A stretch of 64,000 bases of DNA, from NCBI GenBank assembly GCA_009667805.1, contig CM019065.1, forward strand, positions 157,471,322 to 157,535,321, read 5' to 3'. How positions within the stretch are numbered: position 1 is the first letter of the stretch; each line of letters opens with the position of its first letter. The notes beneath the pieces were generated by a model, which saw nothing but the letters and a program-made list of their open reading frames with translations, was not told where the DNA came from and did no database searches. Source of the stretch: Leptobrachium leishanense. Its lineage: Eukaryota > Chordata > Amphibia > Anura > Megophryidae. Positions 31,702-42,110 of this stretch are shown here, piece after piece. The position numbers and the translations under genes are program-made.

Positions 31702-32750
31702 TATGAAACCAAGTCCAGGTACAAGGACCCAGGACTGTAGATTCTTCATTTAAGAAGTCTTTGTCAATGCAATTTAGAAGGCATATTGTAAGATAATTGT
31801 TCTGAATAAAGGTCTGTGGGAACAGAATCGGCTTCCAGTCAGTCCTTACTCGCAGTGTCTGTCCTTCTGATGTTCTAAATGCCTGAAGCCTCCTCTTTGG
31901 GAGCTAGAAGGTTTTCTGGCCGTTTTGCATTTGTATATCTGGCTCTGATACTAACCAGTGCCTCACCAGCCACTGACCTCACCGCACGTCACTGATACGG
32001 TGCCTGTTCAAGGGCAGTGAATCCCCATAGCAAAGCAATGCTTCGTCTATTCAGAGAACAAAAACCAGCAATGAAAAGTTGCCGAATTGCCCTGTCATTT
32101 GGTGGTTTCATGCGACAGGTTTATTCAGGCGAATCCCATAGACTTCAATGTTAAAAATATTCCTGATTTAACTCAATATCTAATAAACCATTGACTATAA
32201 TATTCTGCAGTAAAAAGTATCTTTATTTTTAGATTTTTTTTTAGGATCTTTTAGGAGTTTTTTGGGACTTTTTTGCAAAAAAAATTATTTTTTTAAATCG
32301 TTTTTTTCTCTGTAACAGCTCTTTTTATTATCATTCATTGGATCTTATATGTAAATTTCAGACATTTTCGTTCAGTAGTTTCTTTGCAAACAGCGTTTCA
32401 CTTTTCAAACATTCAAGCAAACTGTTTTATTTTTTTTCACTCCATTCGTCTGCGCCGCGGTTTCGGGTTTTTCCAGCGGCTGCTCTGCGCTCTGATCGGC
32501 TCCTGCTTGGGTTTCTCCGGCGTGTTCGGCGGGGTTAATCCAGATGTTTTTGCGGGTTTTTGTGTGCGTTTGCCCTGGTTTTGCAATGAATTTTCGGCGG
32601 GTTTGCAGTGACTTTTCCCTGCATTACAGCGGCCCTAATGGTGCTTGCTGAATACACCTTTTAGGGTCGCCGAAATGGAATCGCTGAATTGAAGAGAATG
32701 AAAAGTCACTGAACGTGCAGTGACTTTTCGATTCTCTTTGAATAACCATG

Positions 32751-33295
32751 TATGTGTTGTGAGGAATGTATTCAAAGGACATCACCAGAGGGTAGATTAG
32801 GAGTCTTTACAGCTCCCTGTATTATCTCATTCAGCTTTCATCTCTTCTCTTGAGTAGTGGAGAACACAATTCCCCTCCTGCTGCATTATATAAACCGTCT
32901 TCCTCCACCTCTTTAACTGTTAAATACTCAATAGGATAAAGCACAGCCTCAAAGTGAATCTTTTGCACAGATTGTTGCATCATTGGCAAAATCCACAAAA
33001 TGAAAATAAATGGTGATAAAAAAACCTAACTTTATTTTTCCATTTTACATGCAATTATTCAAAGAAAAAAAACAGCAGCATGTGTTTAATAAGGTGGTTT
33101 TGTTGCAAATACATAAATTCTAGCTAGATTACTTGTGCAAGTGTTAGTGTCGCTCAAAAGTGAATTAAAAAAAGAAAAGAGAAACAAAATTCTGACTTTA
33201 AAAAAATATAGTCATTATTAGCCTGACACCGACCCATTTCACTATGGTTATTATTTGCTGTATAGTTCCAAACAATATACAGAAAAAGTATAGAT
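32751..33295. other. Intergenic stretch, nothing recognised
   Basis: No feature could be supported. Confidence 0.35.
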
Positions 33296-33427
33296 TAGGG
33301 TTTCTCAACTTCAGTCCTCGGGACCCACTACAGGCGAGATTTTAATTATCACTTTGGGGAAATGCAGACTGAAACCTGCAATCACTGAGCAGCAAATCAC
33401 CGGTGCCATGCTTCAGATATCTCCAAC
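33296..33427 (+). mobile_element. hAT MITE M, truncated copy
   Basis: It starts AGGGTTTCTCAACTTCAGTC and follows the M element through ACTGAGCAGCAAATCA to CTTCAGATATCT, then stops before the inverted right end. No target duplication can be assigned. Confidence 0.7.
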
Positions 33428-33598
33428 ATAACTTGTTTTTCTTGTCAAGAGCAGTTATTCTGCAAAGTGGCCTTTTGCTTAATGACTTAAAACTGAAAAA
33501 TAAAAAGTTCTGAAAATCAAAAACTGTTCCCATGGTACAGATGGTGGTGTGATCCACGGCATCCTCTAGTGACATGCAGCAGAACACTTGGAACGAGT

Positions 33599-33772
33599 AA
33601 TTATCCCACAAGACACGGAGGCTCTTATTATGCTATCTTTTCTTTACTTACGCCGATAGCAGCAAAGAACAATCTCTCAAATACACAACAAAGTATTTTG
33701 AGAGTGATAAAAACACGTTTAAACAGTATATATACATAACAGATAACAATGGTACAGTCCAGTATAACAATG
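33599..33772 (+). repeat. DIRS left inverted terminal repeat, first part
   Basis: From GACACGGAGGCTCTTATTAT onward it is the reverse complement of the right repeat, with about two mismatches by eye. Its outermost piece AATTATCCCACAA is unique to the left end and is reproduced in the internal complementary region. The repeat is broken at 33,772 by the Gypsy insertion and continues at 38,302-38,353. Confidence 0.9.
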
Positions 33773-34212
33773 TGTGGAGAAGCAGGTACTGCGGGCACAG
33801 CAACGTGGGTTTTCTAAGCGTTTTTTATTTGCAGCAGCAAAGGGGTTTTCCACCAACAGAGAAAATAAACAACAAAAAAAAAAGAAATCCTATTCCCTAT
33901 TGGGAGGCTAACTGACAACAGACAAACCTGTCTACTCCTGGGCCCACTAAACGGGTTCCCCCAGTAAAACAAAACACACTTTCCAATATAACAGATTCCT
34001 TACTTTTTCACCACAGTCTCCAACTCCTTCCTCCTTCTGTCTCCAAACCCCTCAATGAACTGGAAGGAACTGAGACTTCTTATAGGGAAGGGTGGGGCAG
34101 CTGTGGTGAATGAGCAATCACTCAGTTAACCCTGAACTGGGAAGGTGGCTACTTCCAGCCTTCTACTCAGGTACCGGCCCTCACATAGCCTGCCCCGAGT
34201 GAACCCGTCACA
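33773..34212 (-). repeat. Gypsy (Gmr1-like) 3' LTR
   Basis: On the plus strand it runs from TGTGGAGAAGCAGG to GAACCCGTCACA; read on the element strand it begins TGTGACGGGTTC. A purine tract, GGGGAGGGGGATG on the element strand, abuts it at about 34,213-34,226 and is the likely plus-strand primer. Confidence 0.92.
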
Positions 34213-35010
34213 CATCCCCCTCCCCAGCGCAACACCAGGGTGAGAAGCAACCACAGCGGAGAGCCCATGGGCCCGAGACAGCGCATCGGCGTTGCCGTGG
34301 AGAAGGCCCGCCCTGTGCTGCACCACAAACTTGAAGGGCTGCAAGGAGAGGAACCACCGAAGGATCCGGGAATTGCGGTCCCGGTTACTGTGCATCCACC
34401 TCAGAGGGGCGTGGTCGGTGACCAGGGTAAACTGCCTGCCCAGTAAATAGTACCGTAGCATCTCTGTGGCCCATTTAATCGCTAGACACTCCTTCTCGAT
34501 CACGGCATAGCGTTGTTCCCGGGGCAGCAGTTTCCTGCTCAGGTAAAATACCGGATGCTCCTCACCATCCACATACTGCGAGAGCACAGCCCCCAAACCA
34601 ACCTCTGAGGCATCCGTCTGCAGGAAGAACTCAGTCCCGAAGTCCGGTGCCACGAGGATGGGCCGGTCACATAACGCAGAGCGCAGATCGCCAAAGGCCT
34701 CCTCAGCCTTACCGTCCCATCTCACCATATCGGGGCCTTTGCCTTTAATAAGGTCGGTTAGCGGCGCCGCCCTAGTCGCAAAATGGGGTATGAATCGGCG
34801 GTAGTAGCCGACAATCCCTAGGAAGGCCCTCACCTGTTTTTTTCTAAGAGGTTGAGGCCAATTCCGTATTGCCTCCACCTTATGGACTTGGGGTTTCACC
34901 GATCCCCTCCCAACCACATAGCCCAAGTACTTGGCCTCCGCCAGCCCAATAAAACACTTGGGGGGGTTGGCTGTTAGACCGGACCTTCTGAACGTGTTCC
35001 AGGACCTCAT
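34126..35010 (-). pseudogene. Gmr1-like Gypsy RT thumb and RNase H
   Basis: Open for 294 codons. It begins abruptly at RSGLTANPPKCFIGLAEAKY (RT connection after the missing YxDD), followed by FLGIVGYYRRFIPHFA and the RNase H domain: FFLQTDASEVGLGAVLSQ (first Asp), EKECLAIKWATEMLRYY (Glu), FTLVTDHAPLRW (Asp) and GNADALSRAHG. RNase H removes template RNA during reverse transcription. The RT palm is absent, so the enzyme cannot polymerise. The reading frame overlaps the end of the integrase frame, and the tail reads into the LTR before its stop. Confidence 0.9.
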
Positions 35011-36488
35011 ATGGTCCTTGCCAATGAGCCAGAAGTTTGCTTTCTGCAGTCGGGACCAGTATCATCACCCTGTCCCCTTGCGAGAACCGTCTTGCGGTGG
35101 CCTTCTGGTTATAGATATGGGATTGGGTCTCCTGTGCCCTTTCCATATGCTGGCGTACCAGGGGGATAACCCGAGCCATCCGCTCGCGTATGCCTACAAC
35201 ATATTGTATCGGGTTGGTTCCGGTCACTCCCTGCCCCTCCCAGGTTTCCCTGAGTATATCCAGCAGACCACGTGGGTGCCTGCCATATAGGAGTTCGAAC
35301 GGAGAGAAGCGGGTCGAGCTCTGGGGAATCTCACGTATAGCAAACAATAAGTACGGCAATAACATGTCCCAGTCCTTTCCTTCCCTGTTAACAACCTTCC
35401 TCAGCATCCCCTTTAGGGTGCGGTTGAACCGCTCGACAAGCCCATCCGTCTGCGGGTGATACACGGAGGTCTTTAGCGCCTGTATCTTTAACAAGTGACA
35501 CAGCTCTTTCATCAGACGGGAAACAAAAGGAGTACCCTGATCGGTCAGGATCTCTTTCGGGATGCTCACTCGTGCGAATACCTGAACCAACTCTCGGGCA
35601 ATGTTCCTTGCATTTGCTTTGCGCAAGGGAACGGCTTCAGGATACCGAGTGGCATAATCCAGGATCACCAATATGTACTGGTGTCCGCGTGTGGATTTTT
35701 CTAACGGACCCACAATGTCCATTGCGATCCTTTCAAAGGGACATCAATGACCGGGAGGGGTATGAGAGGGCTCTCAAGTGTGGCTTAGGAGATGCCAACT
35801 GACATTCGGGGCATGAGGCACAGTACCGTTTCACCGCCTCATAAACCCCCGGCCAGAAGAACCTGCGCAGGACCCGCTCCTGGGTCTTCTCAACCCCTAA
35901 GTGCCCTCCTAGCACATGGGAATGAGCGAAGTCGAGTACCTTTCTGGTCTGAGAGGACGGAACCACCAACTGTTCAATTTCCTGACCTCCCTCCATGATG
36001 ACCCGGTACAACAGATCACTCTTCAAAATAAAGTACGGATAACTCTTTATTGCCCCTTCCACCGGCACCCCGTTCACCTCAATCACCCTGCTTCTCGCAG
36101 TCTGTAACAAAGGATCACTAGCTTGGTCGTTCCCAAAAACAGTGTTCCCGGAAACCCCTCCCCCTGAGTCATTCCCATCAGAGGTAGAGCCCCCAGAGTT
36201 AGGAGCCTCATTCACCTCCTCACTCGTATGTGTTACAGGGACCCCCAATTCTGTCTCTGTCACCTGGGTGGCCACCCCCTTTTGAGATCTTTTGGCCGGG
36301 GTGTTCACCAGAGCCTCAGCCCGAGCTCTGGTAAAGCCGTGTTTGGCTTCTCGCCTCTCTCTGCGTGTTTTCCGGGGTTTAGGAGGTTTCTGACAAAAAG
36401 ACGTATCGTGGAATGGGAACACCTCGGTGATGTCGTTAGTACCCTCATCAAGGTCGGCAGTGGCCGTACCAACAGATAACCCCTGCAA
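34985..36488 (-). pseudogene. Gmr1-like Gypsy integrase
   Basis: Integrase joins element cDNA to the target. In the first frame (36,488-35,733) a charged linker is followed by the zinc-binding domain with HSHVLGGHLGVEKTQERV and CASCPEC. After a frameshift near 35,735 the core (35,722 onward) shows MDIVGP (first Asp), EILTDQGTPF (second Asp), YHPQTDGLVERFNR (Glu), SPFELLYGRHPRG and the C-terminal HWQGPYEVLEHV. That C-terminus runs within a few codons into RT thumb sequence at about 34,985, marking a deletion. A second frameshift near 36,530 separates it from the protease. The position directly after protease is the notable feature. Confidence 0.88.
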
Positions 36489-36517
36489 TATGGTCTGAAA
36501 GTCCGGGAAATCCCTCC

Positions 36518-37782
36518 CTAAGACAAGGGAATAGGGTAAGTTGGGTACACCACAGCTGGGACAGACCGTACCCTTGCCCCCACAGAGACAGCGACTAACG
36601 CCGTGGGATAACGAACGGTACTACCATGTACGCACAACACTCCCACAGTCTTATCTTTCTGTATATTGGCCCAGCCCACCAGTTTGCCTGACACCAATGT
36701 TATGGCACTACCGGAGTCCGCAAGTGCCACTGCCTGTAGTCCGTTCAGCAGGACGGGCACTCGAAAAGTCTGAGTCCCTTCCACCAGGCCAGTCATACAT
36801 ATCAGTCCGCAGAAATTCCGGGGGTCCTCACCCAGCCCACACTGCATGGGCTCGGACGTGTTAGGACACCTGGCTCGAATATGTCCCAGTTCGCCACACT
36901 CAAAGCACTGTATCGAGTTCCTTTGGGGCTCATTCCCTCTTCGAAAAGTGTTGCTGTGGTCTGAGTAACGCACTGGTCCCCCAGGTGCTGGCAGGATTGC
37001 CGACCCGTTCGACCTAGTTGTGGAGCCGAAGACTTTTTGAGGCTGCTCCTTTCTATGGGTGGGGATGCTCCCCACAACGACCTTTGGCGACCTCCTGGGC
37101 GAGTCCTTGAAGTCTTTTGCAGCCAGGTAGCGCTCTACTTGGGCCACCATGTCATCATAGGTACCCGGGTTCCCTTGTCCCACCCATTCACGGAGGCTGC
37201 GTGGGAGTCCGCGTAGGAACTTATCCAACACCAGGGTTTCCACTATCTGCGTGGGGCTTTGGTGCTCAGGCTGGAGCCACTTCCGAGCCAAATGCATTAG
37301 GTCGAACATCTGCGTCCGGGGTGGTGTCTTCTCCTCATACGTCCAGTTAGAGAAGCGTCGCGCTCTCACAGCTTTTGTCACTCCGAACCGGGCCAGGATT
37401 TCAGCCTTTAAGAGTTTATAGTCCGTAGCCTGGACTTCCTCCAGGTCATAGTAGGCCTTTTGGGCCTCTCCAATCAGGAAGGGTGCGATAATCCCGCCCA
37501 CTTGTCTGTAGGCCAGGCCTCCCGAGTAGCAGTGCGCTCAAAGGCACGGAGGTATGCTTCCACGTCATCCTCAGGCAACATCTTCTGAAGGTAGCAACTA
37601 GCTCGAATCCTGGTCTCCTGGCTAGGGGGTGCTTGCGTCGCCAAACCTCGTACCGTTGCTTGAAGCAGTTCGTGGTCAGCTTTCTGGGCCTCCATCACGG
37701 CCCCAATCTGTGCCTGTATTAGGCGGTTGCTCTCCTGCTGCGTTGCCGTGGCACATACCAGTGCTTTTAATAAGTCCTCCAT
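36518..37782 (-). pseudogene. Gmr1-like Gypsy Gag and protease
   Basis: The probable start is the ATG at 37,782 (MEDLLKALV). The capsid-like region includes [15 protein letters not shown], and after a one-base frameshift near 37,490 [17 protein letters not shown] and LVLDKFLRGLPRSLREWV. A zinc knuckle CFECGELGHIRARC (spacing 2-4-4) follows, then the aspartic protease with VALADSGSAITLVSGKLVG, its catalytic DSG intact. Gag forms the particle and packages RNA; the protease processes it. The frame ends at 36,518 by a frameshift just before the sequence that leads to integrase. Confidence 0.88.
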
Positions 37783-37857
37783 TGTAACTGTGGGTTCTGT
37801 ACCCTTGTTGCTACTGCCAGCGCACAGCAGGTACAAGATCCCACCGCTGCCACCACT

Positions 37858-38297
37858 TGTGGAGAAGCAGGTACTGCGGGCACAGCAACGTGGGTTTTCT
37901 AAGCGTTTTTTATTTGCAGCAGCAAAGGGGTTTTCCACCAACAGAGAAAATAAACAACAAAAAAAAAAGAAATCCTATTCCCTATTGGGAGGCTAACTGA
38001 CAACAGACAAACCTGTCTACTCCTGGGCCCACTAAACGGGTTCCCCCAGTAAAACAAAACACACTTTCCAATATAACAGATTCCTTACTTTTTCACCACA
38101 GTCTCCAACTCCTTCCTCCTTCTGTCTCCAAACCCCTCAATGAACTGGAAGGAACTGAGACTTCTTATAGGGAAGGGTGGGGCAGCTGTGGTGAATGAGC
38201 AATCACTCCGTTAACCCTGAACTGGGAAGGTGGCTACTTCCAGCCTTCTACTCAGGTACCGGCCCTCACATAGCCTGCCCCGAGTGAACCCGTCACA
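37858..38297 (-). repeat. Gypsy (Gmr1-like) 5' LTR
   Basis: A 440-bp copy equal in length to 33,773-34,212. The element-strand sequence immediately inside it, TGGTGGCAGCGGTGGGATC (about 37,837-37,855), is in the primer-binding position. I do not assign the tRNA. Confidence 0.92.
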
Positions 38298-38301
38298 AAT
38301 G

Positions 38302-38353
38302 GTACAGTCCAACTCTTCAAATCCTCTGACCACCGTTGGCTCTTCTCTTTTCT
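38302..38353 (+). repeat. DIRS left inverted terminal repeat, second part
   Basis: Continues the left repeat after the Gypsy insertion: GTACAGTCCAACTCTTCAAA through TTGGCTCTTCTCTTTTCT, the exact reverse complement of the inner end of the right repeat at 44,268. Confidence 0.9.
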
Positions 38354-38854
38354 TTGCTGCTCGCCGAGATGAGATGAGTATCAGCAGCAATAAATATTTA
38401 TTTATGAATTATCTGACAATCTACTGTTTTTCACTGTAGCATTATATATAAATATATGTACATGTGTTTTATTAATTACTATATATATATATATATATAT
38501 TATATGCATATACACTTGTGTATTTATGTTGGTTGTGTTTATTACAGGTGATAAGTTTCACTGTTTTTTTCTCTCTTGTATTTGGGGATGGTTTAGTTTA
38601 ATTGCCCAGCTATAAGGTGCTTTTTTCCCCGTTTTTGGAGCGTGGCGTCTATGCGGCGGCTGTTTCTTATATTTTGGTGCCTCCCCTGCATCTCCGTTAC
38701 TCAGAGGCGCGGCTTCGCGCCACTGCCTGAGGTAAATTCTCGCGACGGTCCGCGAAAGGCGCGGGTGTCGCGACGAGTTACCTCAGGAGACCGGCGGTTG
38801 AAAAAAAGGCTGTAAAACGGCAAGTTTTTTTTGCAATAAATTGGGTTAGCGATT
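38354..38854 (+). other. DIRS 5' leader
   Basis: Non-coding sequence between the left repeat and the first gene. It contains a (TA)n run at about 38,481-38,502 and a GC-rich part near 38,640-38,790 with GGCGCGGG. No promoter element can be named with confidence. Confidence 0.5.
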
Positions 38855-41242
38855 ATGGCCAATAATAAGGTACCAGTTACCCCAGGCACTCTGGCTCCTA
38901 TTCCCTTTAATTCTAACCCGGCAGATGCCTTTGTGGCTGCGCTGTCGGCGTTTTCTAATAACTTAGAAAATACAATGGTTAGGGTACTGGCAAGTCATTC
39001 AGCCAGAAGGTCCTCCATTATTTCCCTGGTGTCAGAAAAATTCTTATCCATTGATTCGCACCGGGATGAAGAGGTCCCTGGGACCTCAATTGAGGGAGGT
39101 GAGCAACTCCCTAAAAAATGCTCACATAAGAAACGTACTTATTCAAGTACACAATATGATTCTCCACAACATTCCACTGTGGTTAAAAAAAGGGGCCATT
39201 TAAAATCGGCCACCTAACGGAGATGGAAATGCGCAAAGGATACTGACAGCTCCTCTGATTTTTTTCCAGTGAGGAAGAGTTATCAGATCCTGAGGAGAGC
39301 TCTGACCCCGATTATGACCCAGAAGCTTCCCCTATAGAAACGGACACGGTGTCTTCACCTGAGTCCAGTGAGGGAAACAAACCGGCTTTAGATCCAGTAG
39401 ATGCTCTGGGGAACTCAATGTTCATTCCGGAACAGTTGAAACATCCACGTTCTTCAGAGTGGTCGCCAATTGAACATGTGGCTAAATACATTGAGCAACG
39501 TATACGTTTGCCCATGGATAAAAAAGACCAGAAATTCGGCTTGTGCACGTTTTTTTGTTTTTTTCGGTTCGATTTGTTCGATTTGTTCGGATGTTTAAAA
39601 TTTTCGATTCAGCTCATTTTGACCGATTTCTGTTTCGATCCGGTTCGGTTCGGCTCGTTTTTCGTGTACATTTTTTTTTCGGAATATCGACCATTTTTCG
39701 TGTTTTCGGGTCACTTTGATCGTTTTTTGTATCGACTTTTCGTGATTTCGGAAATTTTCGTTTTTTCGGAACGTCTGTTCTCCTCGTTTCAAAGTGTCTA
39801 ACTCTATTCGTTTTGACGTAAACTACTATGGTTTACTTTTTTTATACTTTATATATTTTTTTATAATAAATTTTTGGTTTGTTTTTCGGATCCGATAATT
39901 CATTCTGTCGATACGATAATTCTGGCGATTCTATCGTTTTTTTTTTTATTAAAGATCCTTTTTTTCTTATGAATATACATTTCACAACTTTATTTAATCA
40001 TATTAAAATGGTATGAAAGCCAAGGAACAAAAAAAATGAACAAAACGATTTAAAAAACGCTAAACTGACCCGAATGCCACAAGAAACAAGTGATACGCAA
40101 TCGCATTTACAAATACAAAATTTACACAATCAGCGATTTATAATATAGTTAAATATACGATGTCCAGAATTACCGAAATGGAACCGAAATCACGAATGGA
40201 ACCGAAATCATGAATAGAGCAAAAATAAATTTCGATTTGACACATTTCAAGTCCATTCGAAAAATCCGAAAATTTTTCGTTTCGGCTCGGAAAACTTTTC
40301 GGATCTGTCGGTTTTCGGGTCCGATCCGATTCGGAAATTCGGCCGAATCCGAAGACACGAATCGGGAAATTTCGTGACAATTCCGAAACGCACATCCCTA
40401 CCAGAAATAACCTGAGGGCTGAGTGCCCGGCCCCAATTTTGGCACATAAATTACATCTAGTACCGGAGTTAGATCCGAAGATAATAGACATACTCCAGGA
40501 GTCTAATTGGACTCCAAAGAGGGGAGTTGAGGCCACATTGAAGGTGTGCCACGACAAATTATTCGACCTTCTAGGTCCACTGGCCAAATTGATGGATTCT
40601 GTTGAAAGAGCTCTCCTCACGAATGAGAAACCAGACCTGTTTGAATACAGGGGCTGGATACAAAGATTGGTCTGTGTGTTTGGGAATCTGAACACGGCCA
40701 TTTCAAGCGAGAGGAGACGTTCAATTCTCCTTAAGATCGATTCTAAAGTAGCTGCTCTGGCAACTAACGAACCAGGTTCCAGCGCTGAAGGCATGCTTTT
40801 TGGAGAAGGAATCTTCAAAGAAATGTCTGATTATTCAGGATCTTTCTCGACAGTTGGCAAAGTCAAGGCCAACATAAAAGCTTTCCCAAATAGGGTTTTT
40901 GGCAGGGCCGGGAAAAACCGGGGTCGTTTTCTCGGCCGCAATTCATATTTCACCTCAAGAGGTGCTTTCAGATTCTCTTACCAAGAGGCCCCAAAAACCC
41001 CACCTTTTTTCCGCAACGATCCAGACCTTTCCGTCAACGTGGTTACAGAGAATCTAGGAGATCAGGATCCTTTGAGTATACCTTCACTCCAATGTTTTTC
41101 CACAGGAGAGGTGGGGGGAAGGACATTAAATTTTTTCAATCAATGGCAAATAATCACATCGGATTCATGGGTTCTTCAGACAATTCAGGGTTTCAGGATA
41201 GAGTTCATTGCTCATCCCGTACAGACTATACTCCGGGAATAA
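38855..41242 (+). pseudogene. DIRS ORF1, Gag-like, interrupted by a hAT element
   Basis: The likely start is ATG 38,855 (MANNKVPVTPGTLAPIP). The first frame stops at 39,217; protein-like acidic sequence (EEELSDPEESSDPDYDPEAS) continues in another frame to 39,535, where the hAT element enters. After it the gene resumes (LRAECPAPILAHKLHLVPEL), with a one-base slip near the AAAAAA run at about 39,521. The middle has NNLRAEC and LLGPLAKLMDSV-like helical sequence, and a basic glycine-rich stretch (FGRAGKNRGRFLGRN) follows. The C-terminus with TLNFFNQWQIITSDSWVLQT is the segment that leads into RT in DIRS elements, and the frame ends at a TAA at 41,240. It probably forms the ribonucleoprotein particle. 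It is inactive. Confidence 0.8.
39536..40400. mobile_element. hAT element inside DIRS ORF1, duplication CCAGAAAT
   Basis: CCAGAAAT is found at 39,528-39,535 and 40,401-40,408. The right end, read on the minus strand, starts TAGGGATGTGCGTTTCGG; the left end is TCGGCTTGTGCACG, a weaker match. The interior is 865 bp of TTCGG-rich sequence with inverted character and no transposase. Removing it with one target copy (873 bp) preserves codon phase. It belongs to a loose group of hAT ends of the form TAG-x-x-ATGTGC seen also at 44,656 and 62,370. Confidence 0.85.
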
Positions 41243-42110
41243 TGGTTATGCCCAAAAAAGACAGTCATTACTTCACTGGAAGTAAAAAATCTTTTAAGAA
41301 AAAATGCAATAGAAGAGGTGATACCTCAAAGAGAAATATTTTTGAGCAATATATTTCTGGTAAAAAAGAAAGACGGGGATTTCCGTCCTGTAATCAACTT
41401 AAAACAATTAAACGAGTACGTTGTCTACAACCATTTCAAAATGGAGGGCATTCCATCATTAAAAGAGGTCTTAACTCCACAAGATTGGATGGTCAAAATA
41501 GACCTAAAAGATGCATATCTGACGATACCGATAGAAGTTACCAGCAGGGATTTTCTCCAATTTCATTGGGAGGGCACCCTTTGGAGGTTCAAGTCCCTAC
41601 CGTTCGGTCTGTCATCCGCCCCTTGGTGTTTCACCAAGGTAATGAGGCCTGTAGTAGCATTTCTGCGCAGCAGGGGAGTGCGTCTAGTAATTTACCTAGA
41701 CGATATTCTCCTCCTGGCGAAAGATCAAACATTATTGACAGTTCACAAAGATTGGACGATCAATCTGTTGTCCAATTTGGGTTTCCTAATAAACTACAAG
41801 AAATCAGTTCTCACACCAACACAGTTAATCGAATTCTTAGGTTTTACAGTAGATTCCACAGAGATGTCTCTTTCTTTGCCCTCAACCAAGGTTCGGTTGA
41901 TTCACAAGGAAATCAGACGTCTCCTGTCAGTACAGGAGTTCCCATTACGAGTTTAGGTCGTCTTCTAGGTCTACTTTTCCTCAGCAATACAAGCGGTCTT
42001 TCCAGGACCGCTGTATTATTGGGCCCTTCACCGTCTGAAGGCGCGATATCTGAGGAGGGGATGGTCTTAGCCAGATTACATCTCTTTAGATGACGAATAA
42101 AAAGAGGAGA
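41243..42110 (+). pseudogene. DIRS ORF2: reverse transcriptase
   Basis: RT domain of the DIRS group. Motifs in order are SNIFLVKKKDGDFRPVINLK, WMVKIDLKDAYLTIPI, FKSLPFGLSSAPWCFTKVM, the catalytic YLDD at 41,693-41,704 (LVIYLDDILLLA) and LIEFLGFTVDSTEMSL. The frame is the same as the end of ORF1, separated by one in-frame TAA at 41,240. It stops at 41,956; similarity continues in another frame (GRLLGLLFLSNTSGLSRTA) and returns to the first frame by 42,110, so compensating frameshifts lie between. The catalytic residues are intact. Confidence 0.9.

Larger units (their letters stand above)
29319..31994. mobile_element. hAT element with 8-bp duplication ATACGGTG
   Basis: ATACGGTG occurs at 29,311-29,318 and 31,995-32,002. 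The left end is CAGGGACATGCAGTCAGTGG and the right end, read from the other strand, is CAGTGACGTGCGGTGAGGTC, followed on both sides by GGCAGGGGAGGCA-like sequence. These fit a hAT element of the CAGTGACGTGC terminal type. No transposase ORF is readable. Two short perfect hairpins lie at 29,617-29,651 and 29,690-29,740, and a chain of palindromes at 30,650-31,701. Confidence 0.75.
29176..32750. mobile_element. Family A element, copy 3, carrying a nested hAT
   Basis: The left end CATGGTTATTCAAAGAGATC and right end GATTCTCTTTGAATAACCATG are inverted variants of the family A terminus. Family A sequence covers 29,176-29,318 and 32,003-32,750; between them is a hAT element with a clean 8-bp duplication. 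The retained family A sequence is about 890 bp, matching copies 1 and 2. Confidence 0.7.
33773..38297 (-). mobile_element. Gypsy LTR retrotransposon, Gmr1-like gene order, internally deleted
   Basis: A complete 4,525-bp insertion flanked by AATG (33,769-33,772 and 38,298-38,301), with two 440-bp LTRs that differ at one noticed position (A versus C in GAGCAATCACTCMGTTAACC). Minus-strand gene order is gag, protease, integrase, then RT thumb and RNase H. Canonical Gypsy elements have integrase last; integrase ahead of RT is the arrangement reported for Gmr1-like elements of vertebrates. RT fingers and palm are missing. Very similar LTRs with a dead pol mean recent mobilisation by proteins from another copy, or decay since insertion. 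Confidence 0.88.

Noticed and set aside
34240..37350. Plus-strand ORFs up to 119 codons across the minus-strand Gypsy
   Set aside because: They are antisense shadows of gag, integrase and RNase H.
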